Source: Lichenicoccus roseus (lineage in GTDB: Bacteria > Pseudomonadota > Alphaproteobacteria > Acetobacterales > Acetobacteraceae). From it: a stretch of DNA of 64,000 bases. The notes beneath the pieces are model-generated. The model was not told the origin of the DNA, ran no database searches, and worked only from the letters and a program-made list of their open reading frames with translations. Every line of letters starts with the position of its first letter. The first letter of the stretch is position 1. Of the stretch, positions 26,500 to 34,499 are shown piece by piece. Made by a program: the position numbers and the translations under genes. The DNA is taken from positions 22,450-86,449 of the forward strand of contig NZ_VCDI01000012.1 of assembly GCF_005844085.1 (NCBI RefSeq), written 5' to 3'.

Positions 26500-27936
26500 T
26501 TAAGCTCGCATGGCGTGCATCAGTGCCTCGGTCCCCATGATCGCGATCACCCGCTTCATGTTGTAGGCTAGAACCTGCAGGCTCATCTCCGTGCTGACCC
26601 GTCCGAGCGTTCGGGTCAGGAAGTGTGTGGCGCCCATCCAGGCCTTGATAGTACCGAACGGGTGCTCGACAGTTCTCCGGCGCAGCCGCATCGCCTGTCC
26701 CACCTGGTCCAGCCGCTTCTGCATCGCGTCCAGCACATCCTCGTGCTCCCAGCGCTTAATACGTCGCTCCTTGCCCGTGGTGCATTTGGCTTTCACGGAG
26801 CAGGTCATGCAGGCGTCCGTCAGATAGCAGTGCAGGGTCATGTCCTTCTCAACCGTCTCGTAGCGCGAAGTCAGCAGCGCGCCAGCGGGACAGCGATAGG
26901 CGTCCTGTTTCGGGAGGTAGACGAAGTCCTGCTTGCCAAATCTGTTGTCCGCCTTGGAACCGGAGGTAAGCGGCTTGGGCACATAGGGAATCGCGCCAGC
27001 CTCCACGCAGGCCAGCACCTGCCGTCCGGAAAAGTAGCCGCGGTCGGCGAGCACAGTCAGCTCCTGTCGTCCGGTCGCCTCTTGCGCCAGCTCCGTCATC
27101 GGCGCGAGCTGCGTGCGGTCATGGCCGGCATTGATTACGGTGTGGGCGACGATCAAGTGGTGCTCAGTGTCGACAGCCGCCTGCACGTTGTAGCCGACAA
27201 TGCCGCTGCCTTTGCCGCTGGTTGCCATCGAGCGCGCATCCGGATCAGTCAACGAGATCTGCTGGTCAGGTGCGGCCAGCACGGCCTGCTCCATGTCTCG
27301 GAATCGCCGCATCTGCTCGCGCAGCTCCGCGATACGTCCTGCCAGCCGCACCGACTTGGCTCGGGAGCCGGCATCATTGTACCGGTCGGCGGTTTCCATC
27401 GCTTCCAGGTATCGGCGGATACTCTCGTCCACCTGCTGCATGCGGCGTTCGAGTTTGTAGGGGGTCAGGTTGCGGTCACGGCTATTCACGGCCTTGAACT
27501 TCGAGCCGTCGATGGCAACGCCAGTATCGGCAAACAGCCCGATCCGGCGGCATAGCAGCACGAACTGGCGGCACACTGCCTGGATGGCGGGACCGTTGTT
27601 GCGGCGAAAGTCGGCGATGGTCTTGTGGTCCGGCGCCAAACGGCCGGTGAGCCAGATCAGCTCGAGGTTGCGCTGTGCCTCGCGTTCCAGGCGGCGGCTG
27701 GATGGAATGCGGTTCAGGTAGCCATAAAGATAGATCCGCAGCAGCGTCGAGGGATGGTAGGCCGGGCCGCCGGTGGCTTCAGGGACCATCCCAGCAAAGC
27801 CCAGCTCGGCTAGATCGAGACTGTCGATAAACACCTCAACGACCCGGACCTGGTTATCCTCGCCAACGTAATCGTTGAGGCTCGACGGGAGCAGAACTGT
27901 CTGACGCCGGTCCAGACCCTCGATAAAACGGCTCAT
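26500..27936 (-). CDS. IS1182-family DDE transposase
   Basis: A 478-residue transposase that looks intact. Signatures include RLEREAQRNLELIWLTGRLAPDH, the first Asp in GVAIDGSKFKAVNSRD, the second in TVLADRGYFSG, and the Glu in the segment around EHPFGTIKAWMG, with a Cys-rich insertion (CMTCSVKAKC) as in the IS1182 family. The element ends are proposed at 26423 and 29200. A pair of palindromes (27978-28012) lies upstream of its start and may regulate it. Confidence 0.9.
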   Translation of the reverse strand: MSRFIEGLDRRQTVLLPSSLNDYVGEDNQVRVVEVFIDSLDLAELGFAGMVPEATGGPAYHPSTLLRIYLYGYLNRIPSSRRLEREAQRNLELIWLTGRLAPDHKTIADFRRNNGPAIQAVCRQFVLLCRRIGLFADTGVAIDGSKFKAVNSRDRNLTPYKLERRMQQVDESIRRYLEAMETADRYNDAGSRAKSVRLAGRIAELREQMRRFRDMEQAVLAAPDQQISLTDPDARSMATSGKGSGIVGYNVQAAVDTEHHLIVAHTVINAGHDRTQLAPMTELAQEATGRQELTVLADRGYFSGRQVLACVEAGAIPYVPKPLTSGSKADNRFGKQDFVYLPKQDAYRCPAGALLTSRYETVEKDMTLHCYLTDACMTCSVKAKCTTGKERRIKRWEHEDVLDAMQKRLDQVGQAMRLRRRTVEHPFGTIKAWMGATHFLTRTLGRVSTEMSLQVLAYNMKRVIAIMGTEALMHAMRA

Positions 27937-27977
27937 GAACTACCTGCGCTTTGTGTAGGTCGGCTGGATCGTATCGA

Positions 27978-28012
27978 GCCGCATGCGGCAGGCAAATTTA
28001 CCGCATGCGGTA
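27978..28012. promoter_or_regulatory. Two palindromes sharing CCGCATGCGG
   Basis: GCCGCATGCGGC (27978-27989) and TACCGCATGCGGTA (27999-28012) are perfect palindromes with centres 22 bp apart, about two helical turns. They lie between the transposase start and the 3' end of the membrane protein gene. A dimeric regulator or transposase binding site is possible. Confidence 0.5.
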
Positions 28013-28037
28013 AGGCTTCCGCCCGATGTTCAAGCTG

Positions 28038-28466
28038 TCAGATGGTAGCCAGACTGAGTTCCGATCCTGCCTTGCCGCTTCGCAGCCTGCGCTCGGCGAT
28101 CATGAACGCGATCCAGGCGCTGATCCCGTAGCCCCAGAGCAGCCAGGCTGCGCCAGTACGCGCCAGATGGTCATCCACCCCATAAACGGTTGGAAACCAA
28201 CGCAGCGCGGCGCCATCGATCAGCATCGCGTCTCCGAGCACCACCATGGCGCCGGCAAGAATCTGATGCGGCTCCAGTTTGGCCAGGCGGCAGACCAGCC
28301 AGACGCAGAACCAGCTCGCGAATACGCTCGTGACAAAGCTCAGATCGCCCCTCAAACCGGGAGCAACCCCACCAGGATCCAGCCTGATGCACAAAGTTGC
28401 CAGTATCCAATAAACGCCGGCGAGGGCGGCGCAGATCACGACTTGTCTCGGTCTCAGCATCATCAT
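28038..28466 (-). CDS. Four-helix membrane protein, unknown
   Basis: A 142-residue protein with about four hydrophobic helices (VVICAALAGVYWILATLCI, FVTSVFASWFCVWLVCRLA, ILAGAMVVLGDAMLIDG, AAWLLWGYGISAWIAFMIA). I do not recognise a characterised family. It is divergent from the TetR gene at 28527 with two GTAGC...CTAC palindromes between them, so it is probably that regulator's target. It lies inside the inverted repeats of the IS1182-type element. Confidence 0.6.
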   Translation of the reverse strand: MMMLRPRQVVICAALAGVYWILATLCIRLDPGGVAPGLRGDLSFVTSVFASWFCVWLVCRLAKLEPHQILAGAMVVLGDAMLIDGAALRWFPTVYGVDDHLARTGAAWLLWGYGISAWIAFMIAERRLRSGKAGSELSLATI

Positions 28467-28476
28467 TCCCTCTTAT

Positions 28477-28517
28477 GTAGCACCCACTACGTAGCAAGCT
28501 GACGTAGCGGCCGCTAC
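28477..28517. promoter_or_regulatory. Paired operator-like sites for the divergent TetR
   Basis: GTAGCACCCACTAC (28477-28490) and GTAGCGGCCGCTAC (28504-28517, a perfect palindrome) lie in the 60-bp divergent intergenic region. Spacing and symmetry fit TetR-family operators. Confidence 0.6.
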
Positions 28518-28526
28518 AAGATTCCG

Positions 28527-29171
28527 ATGCCTGTTGAACGAAAACCATCCCGATCCACCAGCGCGACCGCGGTGGGATCCGAGCGTGCCGCCCGGCGCTC
28601 CGAACTTGCGGACGCGCTCGCCGACATCGTTCTGGCGGAGGGTCTGGGCGATCTCGGGCTGCGTGGGGTCGCAGCCAAGCTCGGTACCAGCGATCGCATG
28701 CTCATCTACTACTTCGAAACCAAGGAGCAGCTCGTCCTGGAGATGCTCGACAAGGTGGGGACCAGGCTGACCGCGATCCTCGTGGCCAACAGCGACGCCC
28801 CTCGCGTGTCGCCGGGTCAGTTCCTTTCCGGTGTCCTGGCCCTCTCCACCGATCCGGCAATCGCGCCGTTCATGCGTCTGTGGACCGAGGTGATCGCACG
28901 GGGTGCGCGGGGAGAAACACCGTACGACCAGGTCGGCGCCAAGGTCGTGCGGTCATGGATGACCTGGATCGAAAGCCGCCTCATTGACGCAAACGATCCC
29001 GCGGAGAAGGCCAGGCCGGCAGCTCTGCTCTCCATCGTCGAGGGGATCAGCCTGTTGGAACTCGCAGCACCGGGAAGCACCAAAGACGTCCAGCCCTACC
29101 TGACCAGGATGCTCGATGCCGTTGTGCCCACGAAGCCCGCAACCCGGCGAAGACGGCCTAGCTCAACCTGA
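28527..29171 (+). CDS. TetR/AcrR-family transcriptional regulator
   Basis: A 214-residue protein with an N-terminal HTH: SELADALADIVLAEGLGDLGLRGVAAKLGTSDRMLIYYFETKEQ, of which the part from GLRGVAAKLG through LIYYFETKE is the TetR hallmark. The C-terminal part is helical. It is transcribed divergently from the membrane protein gene and is inferred to repress it through the two palindromes between them. The stop is 12 bases from the right inverted repeat of the IS1182-type element. Confidence 0.85.
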   Translation: MPVERKPSRSTSATAVGSERAARRSELADALADIVLAEGLGDLGLRGVAAKLGTSDRMLIYYFETKEQLVLEMLDKVGTRLTAILVANSDAPRVSPGQFLSGVLALSTDPAIAPFMRLWTEVIARGARGETPYDQVGAKVVRSWMTWIESRLIDANDPAEKARPAALLSIVEGISLLELAAPGSTKDVQPYLTRMLDAVVPTKPATRRRRPSST

Positions 29172-29317
29172 GCCTGTATTTCCGTTTCCACACAGCCTCG
29201 ACCCAAACGGGACTCTAAAGTTCGGCAGAAGCGGAATCGAGACTGCATTTATTTGCCATTGTCGATGCACGTCTTACAAGGCCGACAGCATTGGCTCACC
29301 ACGAGGATGATCCACCG

Positions 29318-29695
29318 CTAATAGTAACTCCGAAATCTATCGTTCGGCTCACCCCAGTCTGCCCACCACACTTGGCAGCTGGACTCGATAAAAATTAGCA
29401 TTTCGATATCATACTCATACTTCATCTCCTCCGGCTTCGGCCAGTTCTGCTGAAGCAGAGAGACCACTTCCTCAGCTGTAGATGTGGCGCTGGCATCAGG
29501 GAACGCGGCTGGGTCTAGTTTGATATGCAGGCGGCCAGATCTAAGCAGCGTGCGCACAAGGTCCAGAAACTCCTTCTGGTGCTCGGCAGGTATGTCCGAC
29601 GCACAGCGCTCTTGAACAGCTTTAAACAAGCCGATCAGGTCCCGACGCGCACCTTCTTCAGTTGCTTCGTGCCTTGCTTTCTCCGACAGGCTCAA
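29318..29695 (-). CDS. Hypothetical protein
   Basis: A 125-residue soluble protein starting with TTG at 29695, well supported by AAGGAG seven bases upstream. It has helical, mixed-charge composition (ARRDLIGLFKAVQERC, TAEEVVSLLQQNWPKPEEM) and a C-terminus rich in aromatic residues (WWADWGEPNDRF). No family or catalytic motif is recognised. No operon partner. Confidence 0.5.
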   Translation of the reverse strand: MSLSEKARHEATEEGARRDLIGLFKAVQERCASDIPAEHQKEFLDLVRTLLRSGRLHIKLDPAAFPDASATSTAEEVVSLLQQNWPKPEEMKYEYDIEMLIFIESSCQVWWADWGEPNDRFRSYY

Positions 29696-29934
29696 AGCGG
29701 CTCCTTCTCTTGCGTTCCTGCATCAACCTACCTCGTCGAAATGACGAGCCAAGCCGCTAGCGGTTGAAATCTAATGCTTGATACCCGCCGGGCATAGTCG
29801 CTCTCAACTTCATTGCGGTCAGCCACATGATGCGGCTATTACGGCACCATGCTTGATGGCTCCTGATTCTCCATCAATTGGACACTGGCGTAGAGTTCTT
29901 CCACCGAGCTGATGAGAGAGCATACTTTGAGTGA

Positions 29935-30174
29935 ATGAAGCGTATCCTGTGCGTCGCGACCATCTCAGGTGAGGGAAGGCGTGGTTTGGTGGTGAAGCTC
30001 AGTCGTAGGCCGGGACAGGACGATCTGCGGCAACTTCTTGCTCTTGGGCACCGCTACGGTTTCGACATGCGTCAACTCGCAAAGTTTGAGACAGACGCCA
30101 ATCGTGATTGGTTTGGCAATCCACTCGCCTACTGGCATGATGCTGTGTTTGGGGGCGGTTCAGGCGACATCTAA
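29935..30174 (+). CDS. Small hypothetical protein
   Basis: A 79-residue frame (MKRILCVATISGEGRRG...) with mixed charge and no membrane segment. No recognised family and no strong ribosome site. It stands alone between debris and a GNAT gene; low confidence that it is expressed. Confidence 0.35.
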   Translation: MKRILCVATISGEGRRGLVVKLSRRPGQDDLRQLLALGHRYGFDMRQLAKFETDANRDWFGNPLAYWHDAVFGGGSGDI

Positions 30175-30244
30175 CCGTCTGCTTTCCACCAGAGAGCGAC
30201 ATTTGTACCTCGATCAGATACAGGTCCCAGATCGGGGGCTACCG

Positions 30245-30276
30245 GGCGTACCGCAGACGGTCGTCTGTGGAACGCC
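30245..30276. repeat. REP-like palindromic repeat, copy 3
   Basis: GGCGTACCGCAGAC and GTCTGTGGAACGCC pair at 12 of 14 positions around GGTC. This is the most regular of the three copies of this repeat in the window. Confidence 0.6.
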
Positions 30277-30422
30277 TGCCCGCCTCGTCCCCTGTCCCCG
30301 TCCACCACCTCCGGCGATAGGCAGAGACCGGTGGACTGCTGTCGGGTTCGACCCAGGGCTGACCCCTGGTTGAGGCACCGCTCGACTTGAGTAACCATCA
30401 CGCTTCACGTCGCAAGCAACCG

Positions 30423-30959
30423 ATGATGATGATCCAGACCTTCGCTGAACCGATGCTGCCAGCTGCGCTGCAAGATCAGCTGCGTCCCCTACTTGATGAC
30501 GCGTTTCCCGGCTTCTTCAACGGCCGGATCTACGTCAAGCAGCAGCCGCACTTTCGGATCATCATGGATGATGAGGGTGAAGTCGTCGGGCAGGTAGCCC
30601 TGGACTATCGGGTGATCAGGGTTGGTGCCGAAGTTGTTCAGATATGCTTTGTCATAGACCTCTGCGTTAGGAAGGATCGCCGCAGACAAGGCATTGGGTC
30701 CAAACTTCTGGCCGAAGCGGAGACTCAGGCGCGCCAAGCTGGCGTGAGCTTTATAGTCCTAATGGCGGACCTCCACGACTTCTATAGCCGCCACGGCTTT
30801 CTACGTATCCAAAGCGAATTGACCCGGTGGCTTGCGATAGAGGATCGCGCTTCGCACTCGTTGATCGAGGAAGACCTCGCCGACCAGCTCATGGCAAAGC
30901 CTATGACCGAGATCGGCTGGCCGAAGGGTCCAATCGACCTGTTGGGCTACTTGCCTTGA
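30423..30959 (+). CDS. GNAT-family N-acetyltransferase
   Basis: About 178 residues. The acetyl-CoA-binding signature is in CFVIDLCVRKDRRRQGIGSKLL (R-R-x-G-I-G), followed by AEAETQARQAGVSFIVLMAD and the typical YSRHGFLRI. Preceding strands include FFNGRIYVKQQPHFRIIMDDEGEVVG, which recalls the NodA/aminoglycoside-acetyltransferase-like GNATs. Three in-frame ATGs lie at 30423, 30426 and 30429, with no clear Shine-Dalgarno to choose between them. The substrate is unknown. Confidence 0.8.
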   Translation: MMMIQTFAEPMLPAALQDQLRPLLDDAFPGFFNGRIYVKQQPHFRIIMDDEGEVVGQVALDYRVIRVGAEVVQICFVIDLCVRKDRRRQGIGSKLLAEAETQARQAGVSFIVLMADLHDFYSRHGFLRIQSELTRWLAIEDRASHSLIEEDLADQLMAKPMTEIGWPKGPIDLLGYLP

Positions 30960-31032
30960 GCCTTTCACCCAAAGACATATCTGCTATCCACCACATGCAG
31001 ACAATCGGCTGGATTTCGTATTGAGACTTAGA

Positions 31033-31064
31033 CCCTGTCACCGCCGTGAGAGGGCGGTGTCCTA
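31033..31064 (-). repeat. tRNA-Glu(CUC)-like anticodon-arm sequence, probable attachment site
   Basis: On the minus strand this stretch reads TAGGACACCGCCCTCTCACG, then GCGGTGACAGGG. It closely resembles the end of the D arm, the anticodon stem-loop (CUC) and the variable loop of bacterial tRNA-Glu; the stem CACCGCC/GGCGGTG is intact. The T arm and acceptor stem are degenerate, so it is not a functional tRNA. It lies about 70 bases beyond the 3' end of the recombinase at 31137, where an integrase att site derived from a tRNA would be expected. It could alternatively act as a hairpin terminator. Confidence 0.5.
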
Positions 31065-31136
31065 CCAGCGGATCGACACCACATTGTGGTCGTCTTCGTC
31101 CGAGAGCAGCGGCAGTCGACATCGTGGCCGGTACGA

Positions 31137-32096
31137 CTATACCCGGATCCGTTCGACCTCATCGAGGCTGATCTCGTCGCGCCGTCGATCATAGAGCTGG
31201 GTGGTGCGGGTGCTGGCGTGATTGGCCATGGCGGCGGCGTTCTCCAGCGTGCCACCGTTCTTCAGGTAGGCGGTGATCCCCGTCGCCCGGAAGCTGTGGT
31301 TGCCGATCTTGGTGCCGATCGCCGCCGCCAGCGCACGCCGCCGCACCATGGCGTAGGCGTTGGCCTGGGGCAGGGGCGTGCGGGTGAGGCGCTGGGTGCC
31401 CCGGCCGATAGTGCGGAACAGCGGCCCCTTGGCGTCGCCGGCGATCCCGACGCCGTCCAGGTAGGCGTGCAGGTACTCCTCCAGCGTGTGGTGGCAGGGC
31501 ATCTCATGCCGCTTGCCGCCTTTCTCACGCAGCCGCACCCACAGCCTACGGTTCTGCACGAAGACGTCCTCCACCTTCATGGCCAGCGCGGCACCGACGC
31601 GCCCAAAGCTGTAGACCATGAGCGCGATCAGCGCCCGGTCGCGCAGCCCGATCGGCGTGGTGACGTCGATGCTGTCGAGCAACGTGCGGGCTTCGGCCGG
31701 ATCCAGCACCGGCGTCTTACCCTTGCGGACGCTGTGCGCCGGCCCGCGCACCGAGGCAGCCGGATTGAGCGGCACCACCTGGCCCATCACCAACCAGTCG
31801 AACAGATGGCGGATGGCGGCGAGCTGCTGTTTGACCGTGGGCGCCAAGCGCGCCTGCGTCTGGAGCTCGATCCAGGCCGCCACGTGCAGCGGCTGCACGG
31901 CCGTGATCGACGGCACCGCGTGCGCCTCGCACCAGGCCAGGAAGTCGGTCACCGCCCGGGCATAGGCGCGCCGCGTGTGCGGATTGCGCAGGGTGGAAGC
32001 GAAGAACTCGAGGAAGCGGATGCCGGCACGCTCCCCGGCCGCGGTGACCAGCACTGGCACAGCGCCCGATCCAGCAATCGCGAGCGCCGTGCTCAT
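31137..32096 (-). CDS. Tyrosine recombinase (XerC/D-like), copy 2 of the local family
   Basis: A 319-residue integrase: core-binding domain with FLEFFASTLRNPHTRRAYARAV, catalytic Arg in SFGRVGAAL, H-x-x-R in NHSFRATGIT, second His in ANHASTRTTQLYDRR, and the Tyr in LYDRR. It is a homologue of the copies at 6689-7675 (intact) and 18841-19120 (remnant). Its ATG overlaps the stop of the GNAT gene by four bases. A tRNA-Glu-like stretch lies just past its 3' end. Confidence 0.9.
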   Translation of the reverse strand: MSTALAIAGSGAVPVLVTAAGERAGIRFLEFFASTLRNPHTRRAYARAVTDFLAWCEAHAVPSITAVQPLHVAAWIELQTQARLAPTVKQQLAAIRHLFDWLVMGQVVPLNPAASVRGPAHSVRKGKTPVLDPAEARTLLDSIDVTTPIGLRDRALIALMVYSFGRVGAALAMKVEDVFVQNRRLWVRLREKGGKRHEMPCHHTLEEYLHAYLDGVGIAGDAKGPLFRTIGRGTQRLTRTPLPQANAYAMVRRRALAAAIGTKIGNHSFRATGITAYLKNGGTLENAAAMANHASTRTTQLYDRRRDEISLDEVERIRV

Positions 32097-32533
32097 GCTG
32101 TTTTGGGCACCAGGCGCTTGCTCAGGAAGATTGAGCTGTGCCCGGGCGGATAGTCCGGCAGCTCGCCGAACACCTGATAGCCGAGCTTCTGGTAGAAGCC
32201 CGGCGCCTGGAAGCTGTAGGTCGACAGCCAGGCGGCATGGCAGCCGCGGCGGATGGCTTCCTGCTCGGCCTGGTGCATGAGGCTACGGCCGACACCGCTG
32301 ACCCGCAGCGTCTCCGGCACGAACAGCAGGTCAACATAGAGATAGCCGCGGATCGTCCAACCCCAGAGGCCACCGACGACCTCCTCCGAGCCGGGTGGCG
32401 TCAGTGTGACGGCAAGAGGCGTCCGCCGATCGGCGTGGCCGACCCGCTCGTCGTTCAGGCGCGCCAGGGGAACGCCGATCGCCGCCGCGATCTCCGGCCC
32501 GGGCGCCTCCACCAGCTCGATCGTCGGGACCAT
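32093..32533 (-). CDS. GNAT-family N-acetyltransferase coupled to a recombinase
   Basis: About 146 residues. YVDLLFVPETLRVSGVGRSLMHQAEQEA is a GNAT signature with the acetyl-CoA loop (R-x-S-G-V-G-R), followed by RGCHAAWLSTYSFQAPGFYQKLGYQVFGEL and the C-terminal FLSKRL. ATG 32533 has AGGGGG six bases upstream. The stop overlaps the recombinase ATG (ATGA). The substrate is unknown; similar proteins acetylate small amines or protein N-termini. Confidence 0.8.
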   Translation of the reverse strand: MVPTIELVEAPGPEIAAAIGVPLARLNDERVGHADRRTPLAVTLTPPGSEEVVGGLWGWTIRGYLYVDLLFVPETLRVSGVGRSLMHQAEQEAIRRGCHAAWLSTYSFQAPGFYQKLGYQVFGELPDYPPGHSSIFLSKRLVPKTA

Positions 32534-32742
32534 GAGCACCCCCTTACCAAAGTAGTGGTCTACCTCAGCCTTTACATGCGATAAAGGATATTATCACATA
32601 TACAGTTTTTTTTAAGGTTCAGTTGGGCTTGCCTTTGAGCGAGTAGGGAGGGCAATGATCAGGTTCGCATGAAGCACCCTCGACACACGGCTACAAGACA
32701 CTTAATCTTTTGCGATCAGGAACGATCTATAAAGGATCCCAG

Positions 32743-33579
32743 ATGAGGCTCCTGGCTATCGTCGCCATTCTGGGCCTTATCGCCGCTCCAATGAGGGCAC
32801 AAGCCCAATGTAGCGAGATATTAGAGCACGGCCTTTACAACACTTATCAATCTCTTAAAACCAACGACCTGAAGTCTGCGATGGCTCAGGGTTTGTGTCA
32901 GTCAAGCGAAAACACAAGCTCTGGCGGTCAAGGTGGTGGTGGTGGATTGACGATACCAATTTACGGTGTGCCAATCGGCATAAGTGGTAACTATGAGACG
33001 TCGCAAGCAGAAAGCATCAAAAATTCCTCGTGCCAAAATGGCCAAACCAGTCTTTCTGATCAGAATTATCTTTCACTTCTCTCACTTACTGTTGATCCAG
33101 AGATTGTTAAAGCTTGGTCTGCATGCCAGCAACAAGGCGGCCTTTATATTGATGGTATATTAAACGGAAGTCAGCTTATAGTTGAGTTCCGCTTTCGCCC
33201 GATGGGCATTCTCTCGCAGTCGAGGTTCGTCGATAACCCAACAATCACTGGAGCAGACTGCTCGCAGTTCCCCAAGACTGGCGACACTATAAACAATGTC
33301 TCTCATCAGTATCTATGTTATCGTCACGGAACTGATGCTGTAACGATCCTTGCTAACGACGACTCATCTGGGGCCGCTCAATTCCTCATACCAGCTGTGA
33401 TATCGGCCCCGCCCCTCGCCCCGGTAATACCGACGCAAATGACCTGTCGATATGTGCCAGTAGCGAACGCAAGCCCACTAAGTCTCCCACCACCAACCTG
33501 CACCGGTACAGGTGCCCTTGGTCAGCCCTGCACTTGTCCAGGAGTCTATGGTGGCCTTGCCTACATCACTGCCAAATAG
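32743..33579 (+). CDS. Secreted protein, unknown
   Basis: A 278-residue protein with a signal peptide (MRLLAIVAILGLIAAPMRAQAQ, cleavage near AQA-QC). It has about ten cysteines in the mature part, a Gly-rich loop and a Pro-rich C-terminal region. No family is recognised. The multiple cysteines suggest disulphide-bonded folding in the periplasm or outside. GC content is clearly lower than in the surrounding backbone, indicating separate origin. It stands alone, next to transposase debris. Confidence 0.6.
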   Translation: MRLLAIVAILGLIAAPMRAQAQCSEILEHGLYNTYQSLKTNDLKSAMAQGLCQSSENTSSGGQGGGGGLTIPIYGVPIGISGNYETSQAESIKNSSCQNGQTSLSDQNYLSLLSLTVDPEIVKAWSACQQQGGLYIDGILNGSQLIVEFRFRPMGILSQSRFVDNPTITGADCSQFPKTGDTINNVSHQYLCYRHGTDAVTILANDDSSGAAQFLIPAVISAPPLAPVIPTQMTCRYVPVANASPLSLPPPTCTGTGALGQPCTCPGVYGGLAYITAK

Positions 33580-33596
33580 TTCAGTCTACCAGGTGC

Positions 33597-34155
33597 ATGC
33601 GCAGCGGCCGTACTTAAAACTGGCCGATGTCGAGCAGAGCGCCCGCCGTCGATCACGCGGCGAGCCAGCAGGCGTCATCTCGCCGATCGTGCTCGAGGCA
33701 GTGCGTCGCCTCGATGCGCTGTTCGAGATCGAGCGCGCGATCAACGGGCAATCGACGGAGCATCGTCGGGCTGTCCGCCAGGAACTGAGCGCGCCACTGG
33801 TCGCCAACCTCAAGACCTGGATGCGCGAGCAGCGCCCGAAGCTCTCGCGCGGCACCGATCCTGCCCGTGCGATGGACTGCATGCTCAAGCGCTGGCGTCG
33901 TTTAGCCGCTTCCTGGCTAATGGGCGGATTTGTTTGTTGAACAACGCGGCGGAACGGGAGGTAGTGCCCCGCACCTGGAAGGTCATCCAGCATGTGCGCG
34001 AGAAGTTCTCCTGCCGGGACTGCGAGCGCATCAGCCAGCCTCCCGCCCCGTTCCACGTAACGCCACGGGGTTGGGCGGGTCCGAGCCTGCTAGCGATGAT
34101 CCTGTTCGAGAAGTTCGGTCAGCATCAGCGTAACCCTCCGGTGAGGGCCCTGTAG
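33597..34155 (+). pseudogene. Scrambled IS66-family transposase fragments
   Basis: Two overlapping frames carry IS66 TnpC pieces. 33597-33940 encodes YLKLADVEQSARRRSRG and LKTWMREQRPKLSRGTDP, ending in LKRWRRLAASWLMGG. From 33934 another frame gives LNNAAEREV, then HVREKFSCRDCERISQPP and GPSLLAMILFEKFGQHQ, segments that normally precede the first part. The order is therefore rearranged and the gene dead. Confidence 0.7.
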
Positions 34156-34159
34156 TAGC

Positions 34160-34489
34160 TCAGGCGGCCGACTGCTTGGCGATGAGCGCGTTCGCGTAGT
34201 TCCATGGCAGCAATTCGTTCAGGCGCTGTGCAGGGTGGTCGGCGATGCGGCGTAGCGTGTCGCCAAGCCAGGCACGCGGATCAACGTCATTGAGCCTCGC
34301 GGTCACGATCAGGCTGTAGATCGCGGCGGCGCGTTCGCCTCCACGGTCTGATCCCGCCAACAGCCACGCCTTGCGGCCGATGGCGATGCCACGCAGCGCG
34401 CGTTCCGCCGCGTTGTTGGTGAGACAGATCCGGCCGTCCTCGAGGAACCGCGTAAATGCGGTCCATCGCTTCAGCATGTAGTCCATCGG
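34160..34489 (-). pseudogene. IS66 transposase C-terminal fragment
   Basis: It encodes MDYMLKRWTAFTRFLEDGRI, then LTNNAAERALRGIAIGRKAWLLAGSD and the usual end RLNELLPWNYANALI, i.e. the IS66 TnpC C-terminus with the catalytic Glu in NNAAER. The N-terminal two thirds are missing; the frame runs on into IS3-like sequence instead. Confidence 0.8.
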
Positions 34490-34499
34490 ACCATCGGCG

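Larger units (their letters stand above)
26423..29200. mobile_element. IS1182-type element with apparent passenger genes
   Basis: CGAGGCTGTGTAGAAAC (26423-26439) matches the reverse complement of 29184-29200 at 16 of 17 positions, giving terminal inverted repeats about 2.8 kb apart. Inside are the IS1182 transposase, a four-helix membrane protein and a divergent TetR regulator. The right repeat lies 12 bases after the TetR stop. No matching repeat is visible closer to the transposase start, so the other two genes appear to be passengers. No target-site duplication is evident. Confidence 0.65.
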
